Of a DNA stretch of 64,000 nucleotides, positions 51,072 through 59,952 are shown piece after piece (position 1 is the stretch's first letter; each line of letters starts with the position of its first letter). Location of the stretch: assembly GCF_017301735.1 (NCBI RefSeq), contig NZ_CP071090.1:11081001-11145000 (forward strand). The letters run 5' to 3'. The translations under genes were made by a program, and so were the position numbers. This DNA comes from Pyxidicoccus parkwaysis (lineage in GTDB: Bacteria > Myxococcota > Myxococcia > Myxococcales > Myxococcaceae). A model generated the notes under the pieces. That model saw only the letters and a list, made by a program, of their open reading frames with translations, searched no databases and had not been told where the DNA came from.

Positions 51072-52604
51072 TCAGAACGAGCCGGACAGCATGGCCGACG
51101 CGCCTTCTCCATCCAGGGCAACGCCCACGGACACCGGAGGCGGCGTCGTGGAGGACGGAGACAGCAGATACAGAACGGCGCCCGTGGCCACCGCCGCTCC
51201 GCCGCCGACGAGCAGCCCCGTGAGGACATTGCCCTTCTGGGCCAGCGAGTCCCGCAGCGCCAGTGACTCCTTGTCGGTGGAGAGGATGCGGCCGTTGTTG
51301 AGCCGCTTCTCCAGGGCATCCAGGTCCTTCTGCGCCATGAGCCGCACCACGCCCGCGCCGCCCAGCGCGGCCACGCCCACGCCGAGCGCCACGTACGACG
51401 CCGTGCGCAGTCCCGAGGTGGAGCGCGGAGCCGCCGTACCTTCGGTGCCGTCCGCCAGCAGATCGGGCGCGCTCACGTCCATGCCTCCCTGCGAGCCGCT
51501 CGACTTGTCCTTGTCCGTGGTGCCCGGCTGCTCCCAGGGTGCCTTGCCGTTGGCATTCATCACCACGAGGTTGGACGGGGAGCGACCGGTGGTGACGAAG
51601 TCCACCAGGGCGGAGAGCGCCTCGGCGGGCGTGTCCAGGCCCTGCGTCTTGAAGCCGCCCTCGCGCAGCTTCTGGCCCCCCTCGACGTTGAGCACGGTGG
51701 CGGCGAACCACTTCGGCCCGCTGCTCGGGCGCTCGAGGCGGACGACGATGACCTCCTCCACGCCGAGCGTGCCGCCCAGGCGGATGGAGTGGCTGAGCGT
51801 CCGCTCGTCATTGCCTTCCCGGGACGCAAGGCAGGGGAAGGGGCTGGCGGAGACGGAGCCTTCGTAGGCCACGTCGATGAGCAGCGGCATGTCCGTGCCC
51901 TGCACCTGGACCTGGCGAGGGAAGCTCGTGGTGGTGCCCTTCACCAGGGTGATGTCATAGGTGCCGGCGGCCACCTCCAACGTCAGCGGCGTCTGACCCA
52001 TCTTGAGGCCATCCAGGTACACTTCCGAGGCGGGCTGCGTGGACTTCACGGACAGCTTCACTTTGCGTGCCTTGGCCAGCTCACGGCGGAGCTTGTCGAA
52101 GCCCTGTCGGACAGAGGGGGCGAACATGTCCGGGTCGAGCTCGTAGTCGGGCTGGAGGCGGAGGACGTTGCGGAAGGCGTTGTCGCTCTCCTTGGCCTTG
52201 CCCATGGCGCGGTAGTTCAGGGCCTGGAGGAGCTGGGCATCCACGAAGAGCTTCCAGCGCGGCTCGCCCACGGGGAGGCGGATGATTTGCTGGAGGGCCT
52301 CGTTGAGGGCCTGGTCGGCCTTGCCGTTGCGGCCCTCGTAGAAGTGGTCCTGGGCGGCTTCGAGCTGGCGCTGGAGGTCCTCGAAGCTCCGGGTGGACTG
52401 CGGGAAGAGGCGCTCACCGAACTCGGTGGCGGTCAGCACGTCCTGCTCGGGGCGGGACGTGAGCGTGTCCAGGAAGGCCTTGGTCTGGCCGCCCAGCTCC
52501 GCGTCGGTGCAGTCGCCGCTAGCCACCACCATGCGGCGCGGTGCCGCATATGTCAAAAGAGGGAGGGCAGCGATTAAAATAGTGATTACACGAGGTGCTT
52601 GCAT
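51072..52604 (-). CDS. PEGA-domain protein with TPR-like N-terminus and two C-terminal TM helices
   Basis: A 510-residue protein; the ATG at 52604 gives a signal peptide (MQAPRVITILIAALPLLTYAAP). An N-terminal helical part (about 60-160) with LQRQLEAAQDHFYEGRNGKADQALNEALQQIIRLP precedes a PEGA domain (about 160-215: KLSVKSTQPASEVYLDGLKMGQTPLTLEVAAGTYDITLVKG). Near the C-terminus two hydrophobic segments (YVALGVGVAALGGAGVVRL and TGLLVGGGAAVATGAVLYLL) may be membrane helices. This layout recurs in myxobacteria as an envelope protein of unknown function. A short AT-rich stretch precedes the gene. Confidence 0.78.
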   Translation of the reverse strand: MQAPRVITILIAALPLLTYAAPRRMVVASGDCTDAELGGQTKAFLDTLTSRPEQDVLTATEFGERLFPQSTRSFEDLQRQLEAAQDHFYEGRNGKADQALNEALQQIIRLPVGEPRWKLFVDAQLLQALNYRAMGKAKESDNAFRNVLRLQPDYELDPDMFAPSVRQGFDKLRRELAKARKVKLSVKSTQPASEVYLDGLKMGQTPLTLEVAAGTYDITLVKGTTTSFPRQVQVQGTDMPLLIDVAYEGSVSASPFPCLASREGNDERTLSHSIRLGGTLGVEEVIVVRLERPSSGPKWFAATVLNVEGGQKLREGGFKTQGLDTPAEALSALVDFVTTGRSPSNLVVMNANGKAPWEQPGTTDKDKSSGSQGGMDVSAPDLLADGTEGTAAPRSTSGLRTASYVALGVGVAALGGAGVVRLMAQKDLDALEKRLNNGRILSTDKESLALRDSLAQKGNVLTGLLVGGGAAVATGAVLYLLSPSSTTPPPVSVGVALDGEGASAMLSGSF

Positions 52605-52698
52605 CGAATCAACCTTGTGTGTGATTGAGAGATCTGAAGTGCGGTAGAGGCCCAGCAATCTAGCTGGAGCCTCAGCAGCGATAAATTGAGTCTGAGTG

Positions 52699-54468
52699 CT
52701 AGTGATTGAACCGACGCATTCGTATCCGGGATTCATCTCCGTCAGAGTGAAACCATGCCAGTACGAGGACTCCTGACTGGGTCAGTTGAAGCGCCTCGGA
52801 GGAAATGTAGCTGACCTCGGAATTGGAAGCGTCTTCAAGAAATTGCCAGCTTGTTCCAGTCCAGCGTTGGACGTGAAGACGACCGTCTACCCATGCGAGG
52901 AATGGAGTGCCGCTCGAGTCGGCTTGAAGCGAATGGCTGGCCCATGGGCTTATCGCACGCGTTGGGAAGAAGGTGCCCAGGCTTAGCCATCCCTCTCCAC
53001 TCCAGTGCTCTGTGGCGAGGGCGTAGTTCCCGTCCCCAAGACTGGTGTTCCAGGCGATTGCTGGTAACCCGCTATTGTTAAACGTCATCGAAATCCCGGC
53101 GATTTGGAGATCGGTGCCGTGGTCGTCGGGGTCTCCAGCAAGCCGCGTCCATGTCCCATTGATGTACTGACCGGCAAATATTTTGTTGTAGCCGCCTTGC
53201 TCTGCGAACCATGCCACGGTGGGATTTCCTTGGGGAGAGAATCTTAGTATCGGACTCGTGTAGTAGACAGGGTTGAACTGGATATCGATACAGGAGCCGA
53301 ACGGTATCCAATTGGAAGACTGCCATTCGCTCGTGCACAATTTGGCCGTAGTCCCACCGGTGTCGGTTGCGCACCATGCGATGGCGGGGTTGCCACGAGG
53401 GCTCATTTGTAGGCTGAGGAATGGCTCCAAGGGAAATCCATCAGGAGAGTTTAGTCCGTCTCCAATGCTTACCCATTGATTGTCGACCCACTTCTTGATC
53501 GATTTCTTGACGGTGCCTGAAGTGATTCGCTTGGTCCAGGCGACTACGGGATTTCCATTGCCATCAAGTGCTATTTCTCTGGAGGGGATGTCCCAGTCGT
53601 CCTTCGCGGTTGCCAAGCTTTGGCCGAGTGTCTTCCAGTCGCCCGATTCGAATTTCCTTGCGTATATGGAGAAGCCGCTGCCGTTCATGACCTTCCAGAG
53701 GGCTGTCAGGTTGCCTGAGTTGTCGTAGGTGTATTGCTCGATGTGTTCGGACGCCGTGCCGACAATGGCATTGTCTGCATTCCCCCACGGAATCCAGTAA
53801 GGCACCAGCCACGTCCAGGGCTCCACAACGCCCACGCCGTTACCCGCGAGGTCCGTCGCCTGAGGCAGAAACTCCAGAGTGACGGAGTTCGACGGCTCAT
53901 ACCCCGCCCCCGGAACCACCGTCACCGTCCGCCCATCCGCAGCCACTGTCACCGTCCGCGCCACCTCCACCCCACCCACGGTCAGGCGCACGGACTCACT
54001 CGTCAGCGTCCCCGCCTTCACGGGCTCTGAGAACACAGCCTGGATGGGGCTCTTCACCCAGACATCCTGTGCCCCAGGCTCCGGCGTCCGCGACACCACC
54101 GTCGGCGCCGTGCGGTCCACCACCACCTCGCGGACCTCACTCGGGAACGTCACGTCCCCGAATACCGCCCGCGCCACCAACTGGTGCGTCCCCTCCGCCA
54201 CCCCTGTCGTGTCCCACGCGTACACGTACGGCGCCGCCACCTCCGCCAACACCTCGCCGTCCTTCAGCAGCTCCACCCGCTCCGGCGTGTGGCCCGTCAC
54301 CTCCAGCCGGACCTCCAGGACTCCATTCGTGTACGCGGTGCCCTCCGGCGAGGTGATGCGCACCTCCGCCTTCGCGGGTTCGATGTCCGGCACGCTGATG
54401 CACGCCGGTGAAGACAGCAGGACGACAGCCACCCAGGGCAGCAGGAAGAAAGGTCTTGGGGAGTTCAT
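52699..54468 (-). CDS. Lipoprotein with two Ig-like domains and an AT-rich propeller-like C-terminus
   Basis: A 589-residue protein. The signal peptide ends VVLLSSPACISV (lipobox). Residues about 34-120 and 122-220 are Ig-like/Big_5 domains (VRITSPEGTAYTNGVLEVRLEVTGHTP; TVVSRTPEPGAQDVWVKSPIQAVFSEPV). From about 225 to the end there are repeated GNPxxAW...W..S.W elements (for example NPVVAWTKR, NPAIAWCATD, NPTVAWFAE, GLPAIAWNT) as in lectin-like propellers. The nucleotides for the first part are typical of the genome, whereas those for the second are clearly AT-richer. Function unknown, probably surface recognition. Confidence 0.78.
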   Translation of the reverse strand: MNSPRPFFLLPWVAVVLLSSPACISVPDIEPAKAEVRITSPEGTAYTNGVLEVRLEVTGHTPERVELLKDGEVLAEVAAPYVYAWDTTGVAEGTHQLVARAVFGDVTFPSEVREVVVDRTAPTVVSRTPEPGAQDVWVKSPIQAVFSEPVKAGTLTSESVRLTVGGVEVARTVTVAADGRTVTVVPGAGYEPSNSVTLEFLPQATDLAGNGVGVVEPWTWLVPYWIPWGNADNAIVGTASEHIEQYTYDNSGNLTALWKVMNGSGFSIYARKFESGDWKTLGQSLATAKDDWDIPSREIALDGNGNPVVAWTKRITSGTVKKSIKKWVDNQWVSIGDGLNSPDGFPLEPFLSLQMSPRGNPAIAWCATDTGGTTAKLCTSEWQSSNWIPFGSCIDIQFNPVYYTSPILRFSPQGNPTVAWFAEQGGYNKIFAGQYINGTWTRLAGDPDDHGTDLQIAGISMTFNNSGLPAIAWNTSLGDGNYALATEHWSGEGWLSLGTFFPTRAISPWASHSLQADSSGTPFLAWVDGRLHVQRWTGTSWQFLEDASNSEVSYISSEALQLTQSGVLVLAWFHSDGDESRIRMRRFNH

Positions 54469-54790
54469 GGCGTGGTGCCGGTGCAGGGAATGTTCCGTCG
54501 GCTACCCGACAGTCGAGCGCACATACCAAGCCTCACCACCTCCCTTCAAACCGCCCACCCCTCCCTAAAAGCGCAGTCCTTTCAGACCCTTGGACACCCT
54601 CCTCGCGCTTCCGTCCCCACTGGACGCCCGCTGGGGCAAGCACATCCCCCGTCCCGACTGTGGACCCCCGTCCGCTCCGCTGCCTGCCCCTCGGGTGGGC
54701 TTGCGATGGCCGGGTGCGCCGCAGCGTGCCATCCCCATCTTCGCGAGGGGTTGGGGGCTGGGGTCGGCCCGGCAAGGAAAGGGAAAACCC
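54469..54790. promoter_or_regulatory. 322-bp divergent gap
   Basis: No gene; it separates the leftward Ig/propeller lipoprotein from the rightward SDR gene and must hold both promoters. I see no convincing -35/-10 pair or dyad. Pyrimidine-rich in its first half, G-rich close to the SDR ribosome site (AAGGAAAGGG). Confidence 0.4.
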
Positions 54791-55795
54791 ATGAAGCGTG
54801 CTTGGAAGAACCGGGTCATCGTCATCACCGGCGCGTCCAGCGGCATCGGCCGCGCCACGGCGCTCGCGCTGGCGAAGAAGCGGGCCCATCTCGTCCTCGC
54901 CGCCCGCCGCGAGGAGCCGCTGGATGACCTCGCCCGCGAGTGCGAGTCCCACCGCGTGCGCGCCCTCGTCGTCCCCACGGACGTCTCCAACCCCTCCGCC
55001 GTGCGCCACCTCGCCGACGAGGCCATCAGCGCCTTCGGCCGCTTCGACGCGTGGATCAACAACGCCGGCGTCTACCTCATGGGCAGCCTCGAGGAGACGC
55101 CCGATGACGCCTTCCGCCAACTCCTGGAGACCAACTTCTTCGGCACCGTCACCGGTACCCGCGTCGCCGTGACGCAGTTCCGCCGCCAGGGCTACGGTAC
55201 CCTCGTCAACGTCGCCTCCACCTTCGGCACCGTCGCCGCGCCGTACGTCAGCGCCTACGTCGCCTCCAAGCACGCCGTGCGCGGCTTCACCTCGTCCGTC
55301 CGCCAGGAGCTGCTCAACTCCGGCATCGACGTGTGCACCGTGCTCCCCGCCGCCATCGACACGCCCCTGTGGCAGCACACCGCCAACTACACCGGCTGGC
55401 GCATCCGCCCCGTGGAGCCCGTCTACACGCCCGAGCGCGTGGCCCGCGCCATCCTCCGCGTCCTGCGCGCGCCCAAGCCCGAGGTCATGGTGGGCCCCGC
55501 CGCCCGCAGCTTCGCCGCCATGCACGGCCTCATGCCCGCCACCTTCGAGCGCACCATGCGCGGCATCACCGCGCGCCAGCACTTCGAGAAGGTGCGCCAG
55601 GGGCACACCTCCGGCAGCCTCTTCCGCCCCATGGCCGAGGGCACCGGCACGTCCGGTGGCTACCACTCGGCCGGCAAGCAGTGGCTGCGCCGCCTGCTGT
55701 TGGCGGGAGGACTGGCCGCAGCCGCCGCCACCTTCCGCCGGGGAGGGGCCGGACGAAGACTCGGAGTGCGGGTGGCCCACGCGCTCGCGAGCTGA
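54791..55795 (+). CDS. SDR-family oxidoreductase
   Basis: A 334-residue protein. The ATG at 54791 follows AAGGAAAGGG. It is a classical short-chain dehydrogenase: nucleotide-binding TGASSGIGRA near the N-terminus, NNAG at about 91, catalytic Ser in NVASTF and Tyr-Lys in YVASKH (YxxxK). The C-terminal 80 residues are an extension with Arg-rich and hydrophobic segments (LRRLLLAGGLAAAAATF), possibly a membrane contact. NADP(H) preference is suggested by the Arg after the second strand (AARREEP). Substrate unknown. Confidence 0.93.
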   Translation: MKRAWKNRVIVITGASSGIGRATALALAKKRAHLVLAARREEPLDDLARECESHRVRALVVPTDVSNPSAVRHLADEAISAFGRFDAWINNAGVYLMGSLEETPDDAFRQLLETNFFGTVTGTRVAVTQFRRQGYGTLVNVASTFGTVAAPYVSAYVASKHAVRGFTSSVRQELLNSGIDVCTVLPAAIDTPLWQHTANYTGWRIRPVEPVYTPERVARAILRVLRAPKPEVMVGPAARSFAAMHGLMPATFERTMRGITARQHFEKVRQGHTSGSLFRPMAEGTGTSGGYHSAGKQWLRRLLLAGGLAAAAATFRRGGAGRRLGVRVAHALAS

Positions 55796-55881
55796 GCAGG
55801 GGTCACCTTTGCGTCACGGGCTGCCCCGGGTTGCGGTGCCGTGACCGGGCCATGACACAGCCTGGGGAGAGTCCGCGCGCC

Positions 55882-56889
55882 ATGACCGACATCGCCGTTC
55901 TCGTCAACCTGCGCGCCCGCCGGGGCACTGAAGGAGTGGGAGGCCTCGTGGAGCGCTTCCTCCCCCGGGCGCGCGTGGCGCTCACCCGCTCGCTCGACGA
56001 GGCGCGGAGCTGGATTTCCGACACGCTCCGCCCCAACCCTCCGAAGCTCCTGCTCGCGGGAGGAGGGGACGGCACGATTACCGGCCTCCTCAATGAGCTG
56101 CGCACGGCGGGCGTGGCGCTGCCGGCCATCGGCGTGCTGCCGCTGGGCACCGGCAACGCCTGGGCCCGAGTCACCGGCGCGCCCCGGCCCGCGCTGGCGC
56201 TGAAGCAGATCGCCGCGGTGGGCGAGCGCCTGCCGCCCCTGCGTCCCTTCGCCCTGGTGCGCGTGGAGGGCAAGGTCGCTCCCTTCGCCGGCACGGGCTG
56301 GGACGCGGAGATGATTCAGGACTTCAAGAACCAGCTCTCCATGGCCGGGCCGCTGAAGAGCCAGCAGGCGGGCCTGCGCGGGTACCTCGGCGCCATGTTC
56401 ACTCGGACCATTCCGCGCCACGTCTTCGGTGACGGCAACCCGCAGGTGTCCGTCTACAACCTCGGAGACACCGCGCTCACCATGGACGCGCGGGGCGCGG
56501 TGCAGCCGGTGGCGCACGGGGACAAGGGCGCGCTCCTGTACCGCGGGCCGGCGGGCGTCGCGGGCGCGGCCACCACACCCGAGTGGGGCTTCGGCTTCAA
56601 GGCCTTCCCCTTCGCGCAGGCCGTGCCGCACCGGCTGTCCGTGCGCGTCTACGGCGCCTCGGTGCTGGAGGCCACGCGCAACATGTTCCGCCTCTGGCGC
56701 GGCGAGCACCCCATCCCCCACATGCACGACTGGTTCGTCCAGCGCCTGCGCATGGACTTCGACCGCGAGGTGCCCTTCCAGATGGGAGGCGACGTCATCG
56801 GCATGCGCAAGTCATTGGAGTTCGACCTGGCCGAGGAGAGCGTGCAGCTCGTCGACTGGCGTCAGCTGTCGCGCATGGTGCGGGTGTAA
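55882..56889 (+). CDS. Diacylglycerol kinase / sphingosine kinase-like (DAGK_cat) protein
   Basis: A 335-residue protein. I prefer the ATG at 55882 (GGGGAGAG at a good distance) over that at 55852. It shows the catalytic loop LLLAGGGDGTITGLLNEL (GGDGT) and the substrate-site segment GVLPLGTGNAWARVTG, both diagnostic of lipid kinases. Its later part (about 170-335) is the usual beta sandwich and is less conserved. It may phosphorylate a lipid or related alcohol; the exact substrate is open. It lies 86 bases after the SDR gene on the same strand. Confidence 0.9.
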   Translation: MTDIAVLVNLRARRGTEGVGGLVERFLPRARVALTRSLDEARSWISDTLRPNPPKLLLAGGGDGTITGLLNELRTAGVALPAIGVLPLGTGNAWARVTGAPRPALALKQIAAVGERLPPLRPFALVRVEGKVAPFAGTGWDAEMIQDFKNQLSMAGPLKSQQAGLRGYLGAMFTRTIPRHVFGDGNPQVSVYNLGDTALTMDARGAVQPVAHGDKGALLYRGPAGVAGAATTPEWGFGFKAFPFAQAVPHRLSVRVYGASVLEATRNMFRLWRGEHPIPHMHDWFVQRLRMDFDREVPFQMGGDVIGMRKSLEFDLAEESVQLVDWRQLSRMVRV

Positions 56890-56963
56890 TCGCCGGCCTC
56901 TGATTGACTCGGGTGTGTGCGCTGGACACGATGGGTGCGTCCAGCAGTCCCGAACGGAGCGCC

Positions 56964-57653
56964 GTGAGCTACACCTACGAGTACCCCAGGCCCGCATTGA
57001 CGGTGGACTGCGTCGTCTTCGGCCAGGACGAAGAGGACCTGAAGGTGCTTCTCATCCGCCGGGGCGTGGAGCCCTTCTCGGGACGCTGGGCGCTGCCCGG
57101 CGGCTTCGTGCGCATGGATGAGTCGCTCGATGATGCCGCCCGCCGGGAGCTGGAGGAGGAGTCCGGCATCCGCCCCACGCACCTGGAGCAGCTCTACACC
57201 TTCGGTGCGCCGGACAGAGACCCGCGAGGCCGCGTCGTCACGGTGGCGTACTTCGCGCTGGTGAAGCTCACGGACCACCGGCCGCACGCGGCCACGGACG
57301 CGCGCGAGGCGGCGTGGTTCTCCGTCTGGGACACGCCGAAGCTGGCGTTCGACCACGCGGAGATTCTCTCCACCGCGCTGCAGCGGCTGAAGGGCAAGGT
57401 CCGCTACCAGCCCATCGGCTTCGAGTTGCTGCCGCCCAAGTTCACGCTGACGCAGCTCCAGCGGCTGTACGAAATCATCCTGGAGCGGCCGCTCGACAAG
57501 CGGAACTTCCGCAAGAAGATTCTGGCCATGGACCTGCTGGAGGAATTGGACGAGGTGGAGCAGGACGTCTCCCACCGCGCCGCGCGCCTCTACCGGTTCG
57601 ACCACAAGAAATACAAACAACTGGAGAAGGCAGGCTTCAACTTCGAGCTGTGA
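56964..57653 (+). CDS. NUDIX hydrolase with C-terminal winged helix (NrtR-like layout)
   Basis: A 229-residue protein. I choose the GTG at 56964 (GGAG upstream) because it gives VSYTYEYPRPALTVD, the usual start of this family. The NUDIX box G(x5)E(x7)RELEEESGI is complete, so catalysis is probably retained, unlike in many NrtR repressors where it is degraded. The C-terminus from about 150 (PPKFTLTQLQRLYEIILERPLDKRNFRKKIL) is the winged helix found in NrtR regulators of NAD metabolism. Likely an ADP-ribose pyrophosphatase or ADP-ribose sensing regulator. A nicotinamidase-like gene is in the window but 5 kb away. Confidence 0.88.
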   Translation: MSYTYEYPRPALTVDCVVFGQDEEDLKVLLIRRGVEPFSGRWALPGGFVRMDESLDDAARRELEEESGIRPTHLEQLYTFGAPDRDPRGRVVTVAYFALVKLTDHRPHAATDAREAAWFSVWDTPKLAFDHAEILSTALQRLKGKVRYQPIGFELLPPKFTLTQLQRLYEIILERPLDKRNFRKKILAMDLLEELDEVEQDVSHRAARLYRFDHKKYKQLEKAGFNFEL

Positions 57654-57665
57654 GGCTTTGAAGCT

Positions 57666-58559
57666 TCAGCCGGCGTTCTTCACGAGCACCCACGCGTCCT
57701 CGGCGGGGACGTGGGTTTCGTGCGTGGGCGCTATCTCTCCGGGCTTCAAGTCGAGGGGATGAACCTCCCAGACCTTCATCGTGAAGCCGGGCAGCCGCAC
57801 GCGCCGCGCGGGCCCGTGCAGAGGAATCTCCACCTCGTCCGCATCCGAGGCCATGCGCTCCGCGGCCTCGATGCCGGCCTGGGTGAGGTCGTCGTCGAGG
57901 AGGCTCCGCGAGCCCTTGTAGGAATGGGCGAGCAGGAGCGCGGCCTCCGTCACCACGCCGCCGCTCAGCGCGCGGAGCACGCGGTCCGCCCAGCGGACGC
58001 GCTGGAGGTCGACCCAAGTCTCCTGTGACAGCCAGCCCGGTACCTTCGGGGTTTCGTCCTCGCGCACGGCCTCATGCCAGTTGACCCAGGCCTTGAATGG
58101 GGCGTCGCCTCCCACGCGGTGGACCCAGAGCGTGTCCGAGTGCCGCGTGTAGCCGGCCTGCCAGTACGCCTGCCCATGGCTCTCCAGGAAGTGGCGCGTC
58201 TGCGCATCCAGGGACGTCAGCCGTGAGAGCTGGTCGAGGGCCAGGGCCTTGAGCTCGCGCGTGTCGGGCGAGAACTCGGCGTCCAGCTCCGCCATCTCCC
58301 AGAGATAGACTTCGAACTCGGCGCGCTCTTCCTCGGGGAGCCGGATGTCGGCCTGCTTCCGCAGCTCGGTCGGGAGCGTGCGCGCGTCGACCAGGGCCAC
58401 GTCGCTCTTCCACTCCGCCAGGGGCTGGGCCTCGGGGAACCCCGCGTCGGAGCCGGTGAGCACGTGCACCGTGGTGCCGAAGGACAGGCTGCTCGGAGAG
58501 CGCACGCCGATGACTCCCGGTACGGCGAGGCGGCTTTCGGCAAGACGGAAGGGACGCAT
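57666..58559 (-). CDS. Unrecognised protein family, tandem paralogue A
   Basis: A 297-residue soluble protein starting MRPFRLAESRLAVPGVIGVR at 58559, with GAGGAGCC upstream. It shares colinear similarity with the next gene over its full length (PLAEWKSDVALVDARTLPTELRKQADIR; HGQAYWQAGYTRHSDTLWVHRVGG; EIPLHGPARRVRLPGFTMKVWE; EDAWVLVKNAG). The N-terminal third is acidic and helical, the C-terminal third beta-rich. No signal peptide, no motif I recognise. Being tandem paralogues with a remnant of a third, they could be rapidly evolving, as immunity proteins are, but nothing here shows a toxin. Confidence 0.75.
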   Translation of the reverse strand: MRPFRLAESRLAVPGVIGVRSPSSLSFGTTVHVLTGSDAGFPEAQPLAEWKSDVALVDARTLPTELRKQADIRLPEEERAEFEVYLWEMAELDAEFSPDTRELKALALDQLSRLTSLDAQTRHFLESHGQAYWQAGYTRHSDTLWVHRVGGDAPFKAWVNWHEAVREDETPKVPGWLSQETWVDLQRVRWADRVLRALSGGVVTEAALLLAHSYKGSRSLLDDDLTQAGIEAAERMASDADEVEIPLHGPARRVRLPGFTMKVWEVHPLDLKPGEIAPTHETHVPAEDAWVLVKNAG

Positions 58560-58634
58560 GGCGGGGGGCTCCTCACGGGGGGCTCCCGTCATTCTATGCG
58601 AGCGTCCGCGCGCCGGACCGCGCCAGTGACGGAA

Positions 58635-59540
58635 TCAGCGCAGGTCTTTCACGAGTACCCAGGTATCCTCGCCGGGAACCAACATTTCACGCAGGGGTAT
58701 GAGCTCGCCAGGCGTCGCCCTGGCCTCGAATGGGCTGCGCTCGTAGACCTTCAAGATGAACGGGGGCAGGCGGACCCGCCGTGCCGGGCCATGGAGGGGA
58801 ATCATCACCTCGTCCGCGTTCGCCGCCATGCGTGCCGCCGCTTCGGTTCCGGCCCGTGCGAGGTCGTCCTCGGCCAGATGGAAGACGGCCTCGCGCACGC
58901 GGGCGAAGAGGAGCCCCGCCTCCGTCACCGCTCCATCGCTCAGCTCGCGAAGCACCCGGTCCGTCCAGCGCGTCCGCCACAGCTCGGAGTACTTCTCCGA
59001 CGCCAGCCACTCTGGCGGTCCTTCGACATCCGGCGTGCGGCGGGTCTCCAGCCAGATGCTGGTCCATGCCGCGAGCGGAGCCGTGCCGCCGATGCGATGG
59101 ACCCAGAGGATGTCCGAGTGCCGCGTGAAGCCGGCCAGCCAATACGCATACCCGTGGGCCGTGAGGACGCCGCGGGCCCGGTCGTCCAGGGGCGTCAGTC
59201 GCGCGCGCTCCAGGACTCGCAGGTCCTCGAGCCTGCGCTCTTCCATGCTGCGGGGCCAATCGAACGCGGCGGCCTCCGCGCAGAAGGCTTCGAGCTCGGC
59301 GCGCTCCTCTTCCGGAGTGCGGATGCCCGCCTCCTTGCGCACTTCGGGCGGAAGGGCGCGCGCATCGACCAGGGCGACCTCGTTCTTCCATTCGTCCACC
59401 GGCTGGAACTCGGGGAAGCCCGCGTCGGGGCCAAGGAGCACATGCTCCATCTGGCCAAAGGACAGGCTCCACGCTTCGCGCAGACCGATGACGCCGGGCA
59501 CCGCCAGGCGGCTGCCATCCACGAGACGAAAGGGACGCAT
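58635..59540 (-). CDS. Unrecognised protein family, tandem paralogue B
   Basis: A 301-residue protein starting MRPFRLVDGSRLAVPGVIGLR at 59540, with GAGGAGCCCACC upstream, the same ribosome-site context as its paralogue. It keeps the same blocks: EWKNEVALVDARALPPEVRKEAGIR, GYAYWLAGFTRHSDILWVHRIGG, EVMIPLHGPARRVRLPPFILKVYE and EDTWVLVKDLR. The conserved Trp-Val-His around WVHRxGG and HGPARRVRLP may mark an active or binding site. Function unknown. It probably arose by tandem duplication with gene A. Confidence 0.75.
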   Translation of the reverse strand: MRPFRLVDGSRLAVPGVIGLREAWSLSFGQMEHVLLGPDAGFPEFQPVDEWKNEVALVDARALPPEVRKEAGIRTPEEERAELEAFCAEAAAFDWPRSMEERRLEDLRVLERARLTPLDDRARGVLTAHGYAYWLAGFTRHSDILWVHRIGGTAPLAAWTSIWLETRRTPDVEGPPEWLASEKYSELWRTRWTDRVLRELSDGAVTEAGLLFARVREAVFHLAEDDLARAGTEAAARMAANADEVMIPLHGPARRVRLPPFILKVYERSPFEARATPGELIPLREMLVPGEDTWVLVKDLR

Positions 59541-59572
59541 GGTGGGCTCCTCGGCAGGGTGTCGGACCATTC

Positions 59573-59626
59573 GCCAATGACTCCGGGCACGACCAGGCGG
59601 CGGCCGGCGATGCGGCGGGAGCTCAT
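59573..59626 (-). pseudogene. Remnant of a third paralogue (5' end only)
   Basis: From the ATG at 59626 the first 18 codons read MSSRRIAGRRLVVPGVIG, matching the N-terminus of both paralogues (RLAVPGVIG). It has the same GAGGAGCCCGCC ribosome site. The frame then diverges and runs into the upstream region of paralogue B, so all the rest has been lost. It is a truncated tandem copy. Confidence 0.7.
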
Positions 59627-59737
59627 GGCGGGCTCCTCGCAATGACGTCTCGTCATCCTACGCGAGCGCACTTCTCGGCCTGACTGTGCGGAAGACCACG
59701 GCGGCCCTGCCTTTTCGTCCCGGTACCCTCGATTGGT

Positions 59738-59766
59738 TTGACATGGTGTCACATGGACACTATGTT
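59738..59766 (+). promoter_or_regulatory. Near-consensus sigma-70-type promoter with an overlapping dyad
   Basis: TTGACA (59738-59743) is followed after a 17-bp spacer by TATGTT (59761-59766). The spacer and -10 region contain CATGGTGTC / GACACTATG (8 of 9 paired), a likely operator. It lies about 180 bases upstream of the PP2C phosphatase gene in a locally AT-richer stretch. Confidence 0.75.
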
Positions 59767-59952
59767 GGTGTTGTAGAAACACGAACCTGGAGCGAGGCCC
59801 CGCCCGCCGCGCCACGAGAGGAGAGGCGCGCCCCGCGGCGCCCGCTTCCAGGGACGTGAGGAGGCCGCCGCCCGTGGGGAGGCCACGGGCGAGGCGTTGC
59901 CGTCCTGTGCGTTGTCCCGCTGTCCGTGCCCGAAGAGGGCCACGGGAGAGTC

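Noticed and set aside
46694..52000. Long plus-strand frames opposite the lamin-tail, M64 and PEGA genes (for example 47046-48707 and 49690-51867)
   Set aside because: They are antisense to genes with recognisable domains, have low-complexity Arg/Ala/Gly/Leu composition and lack ribosome sites.
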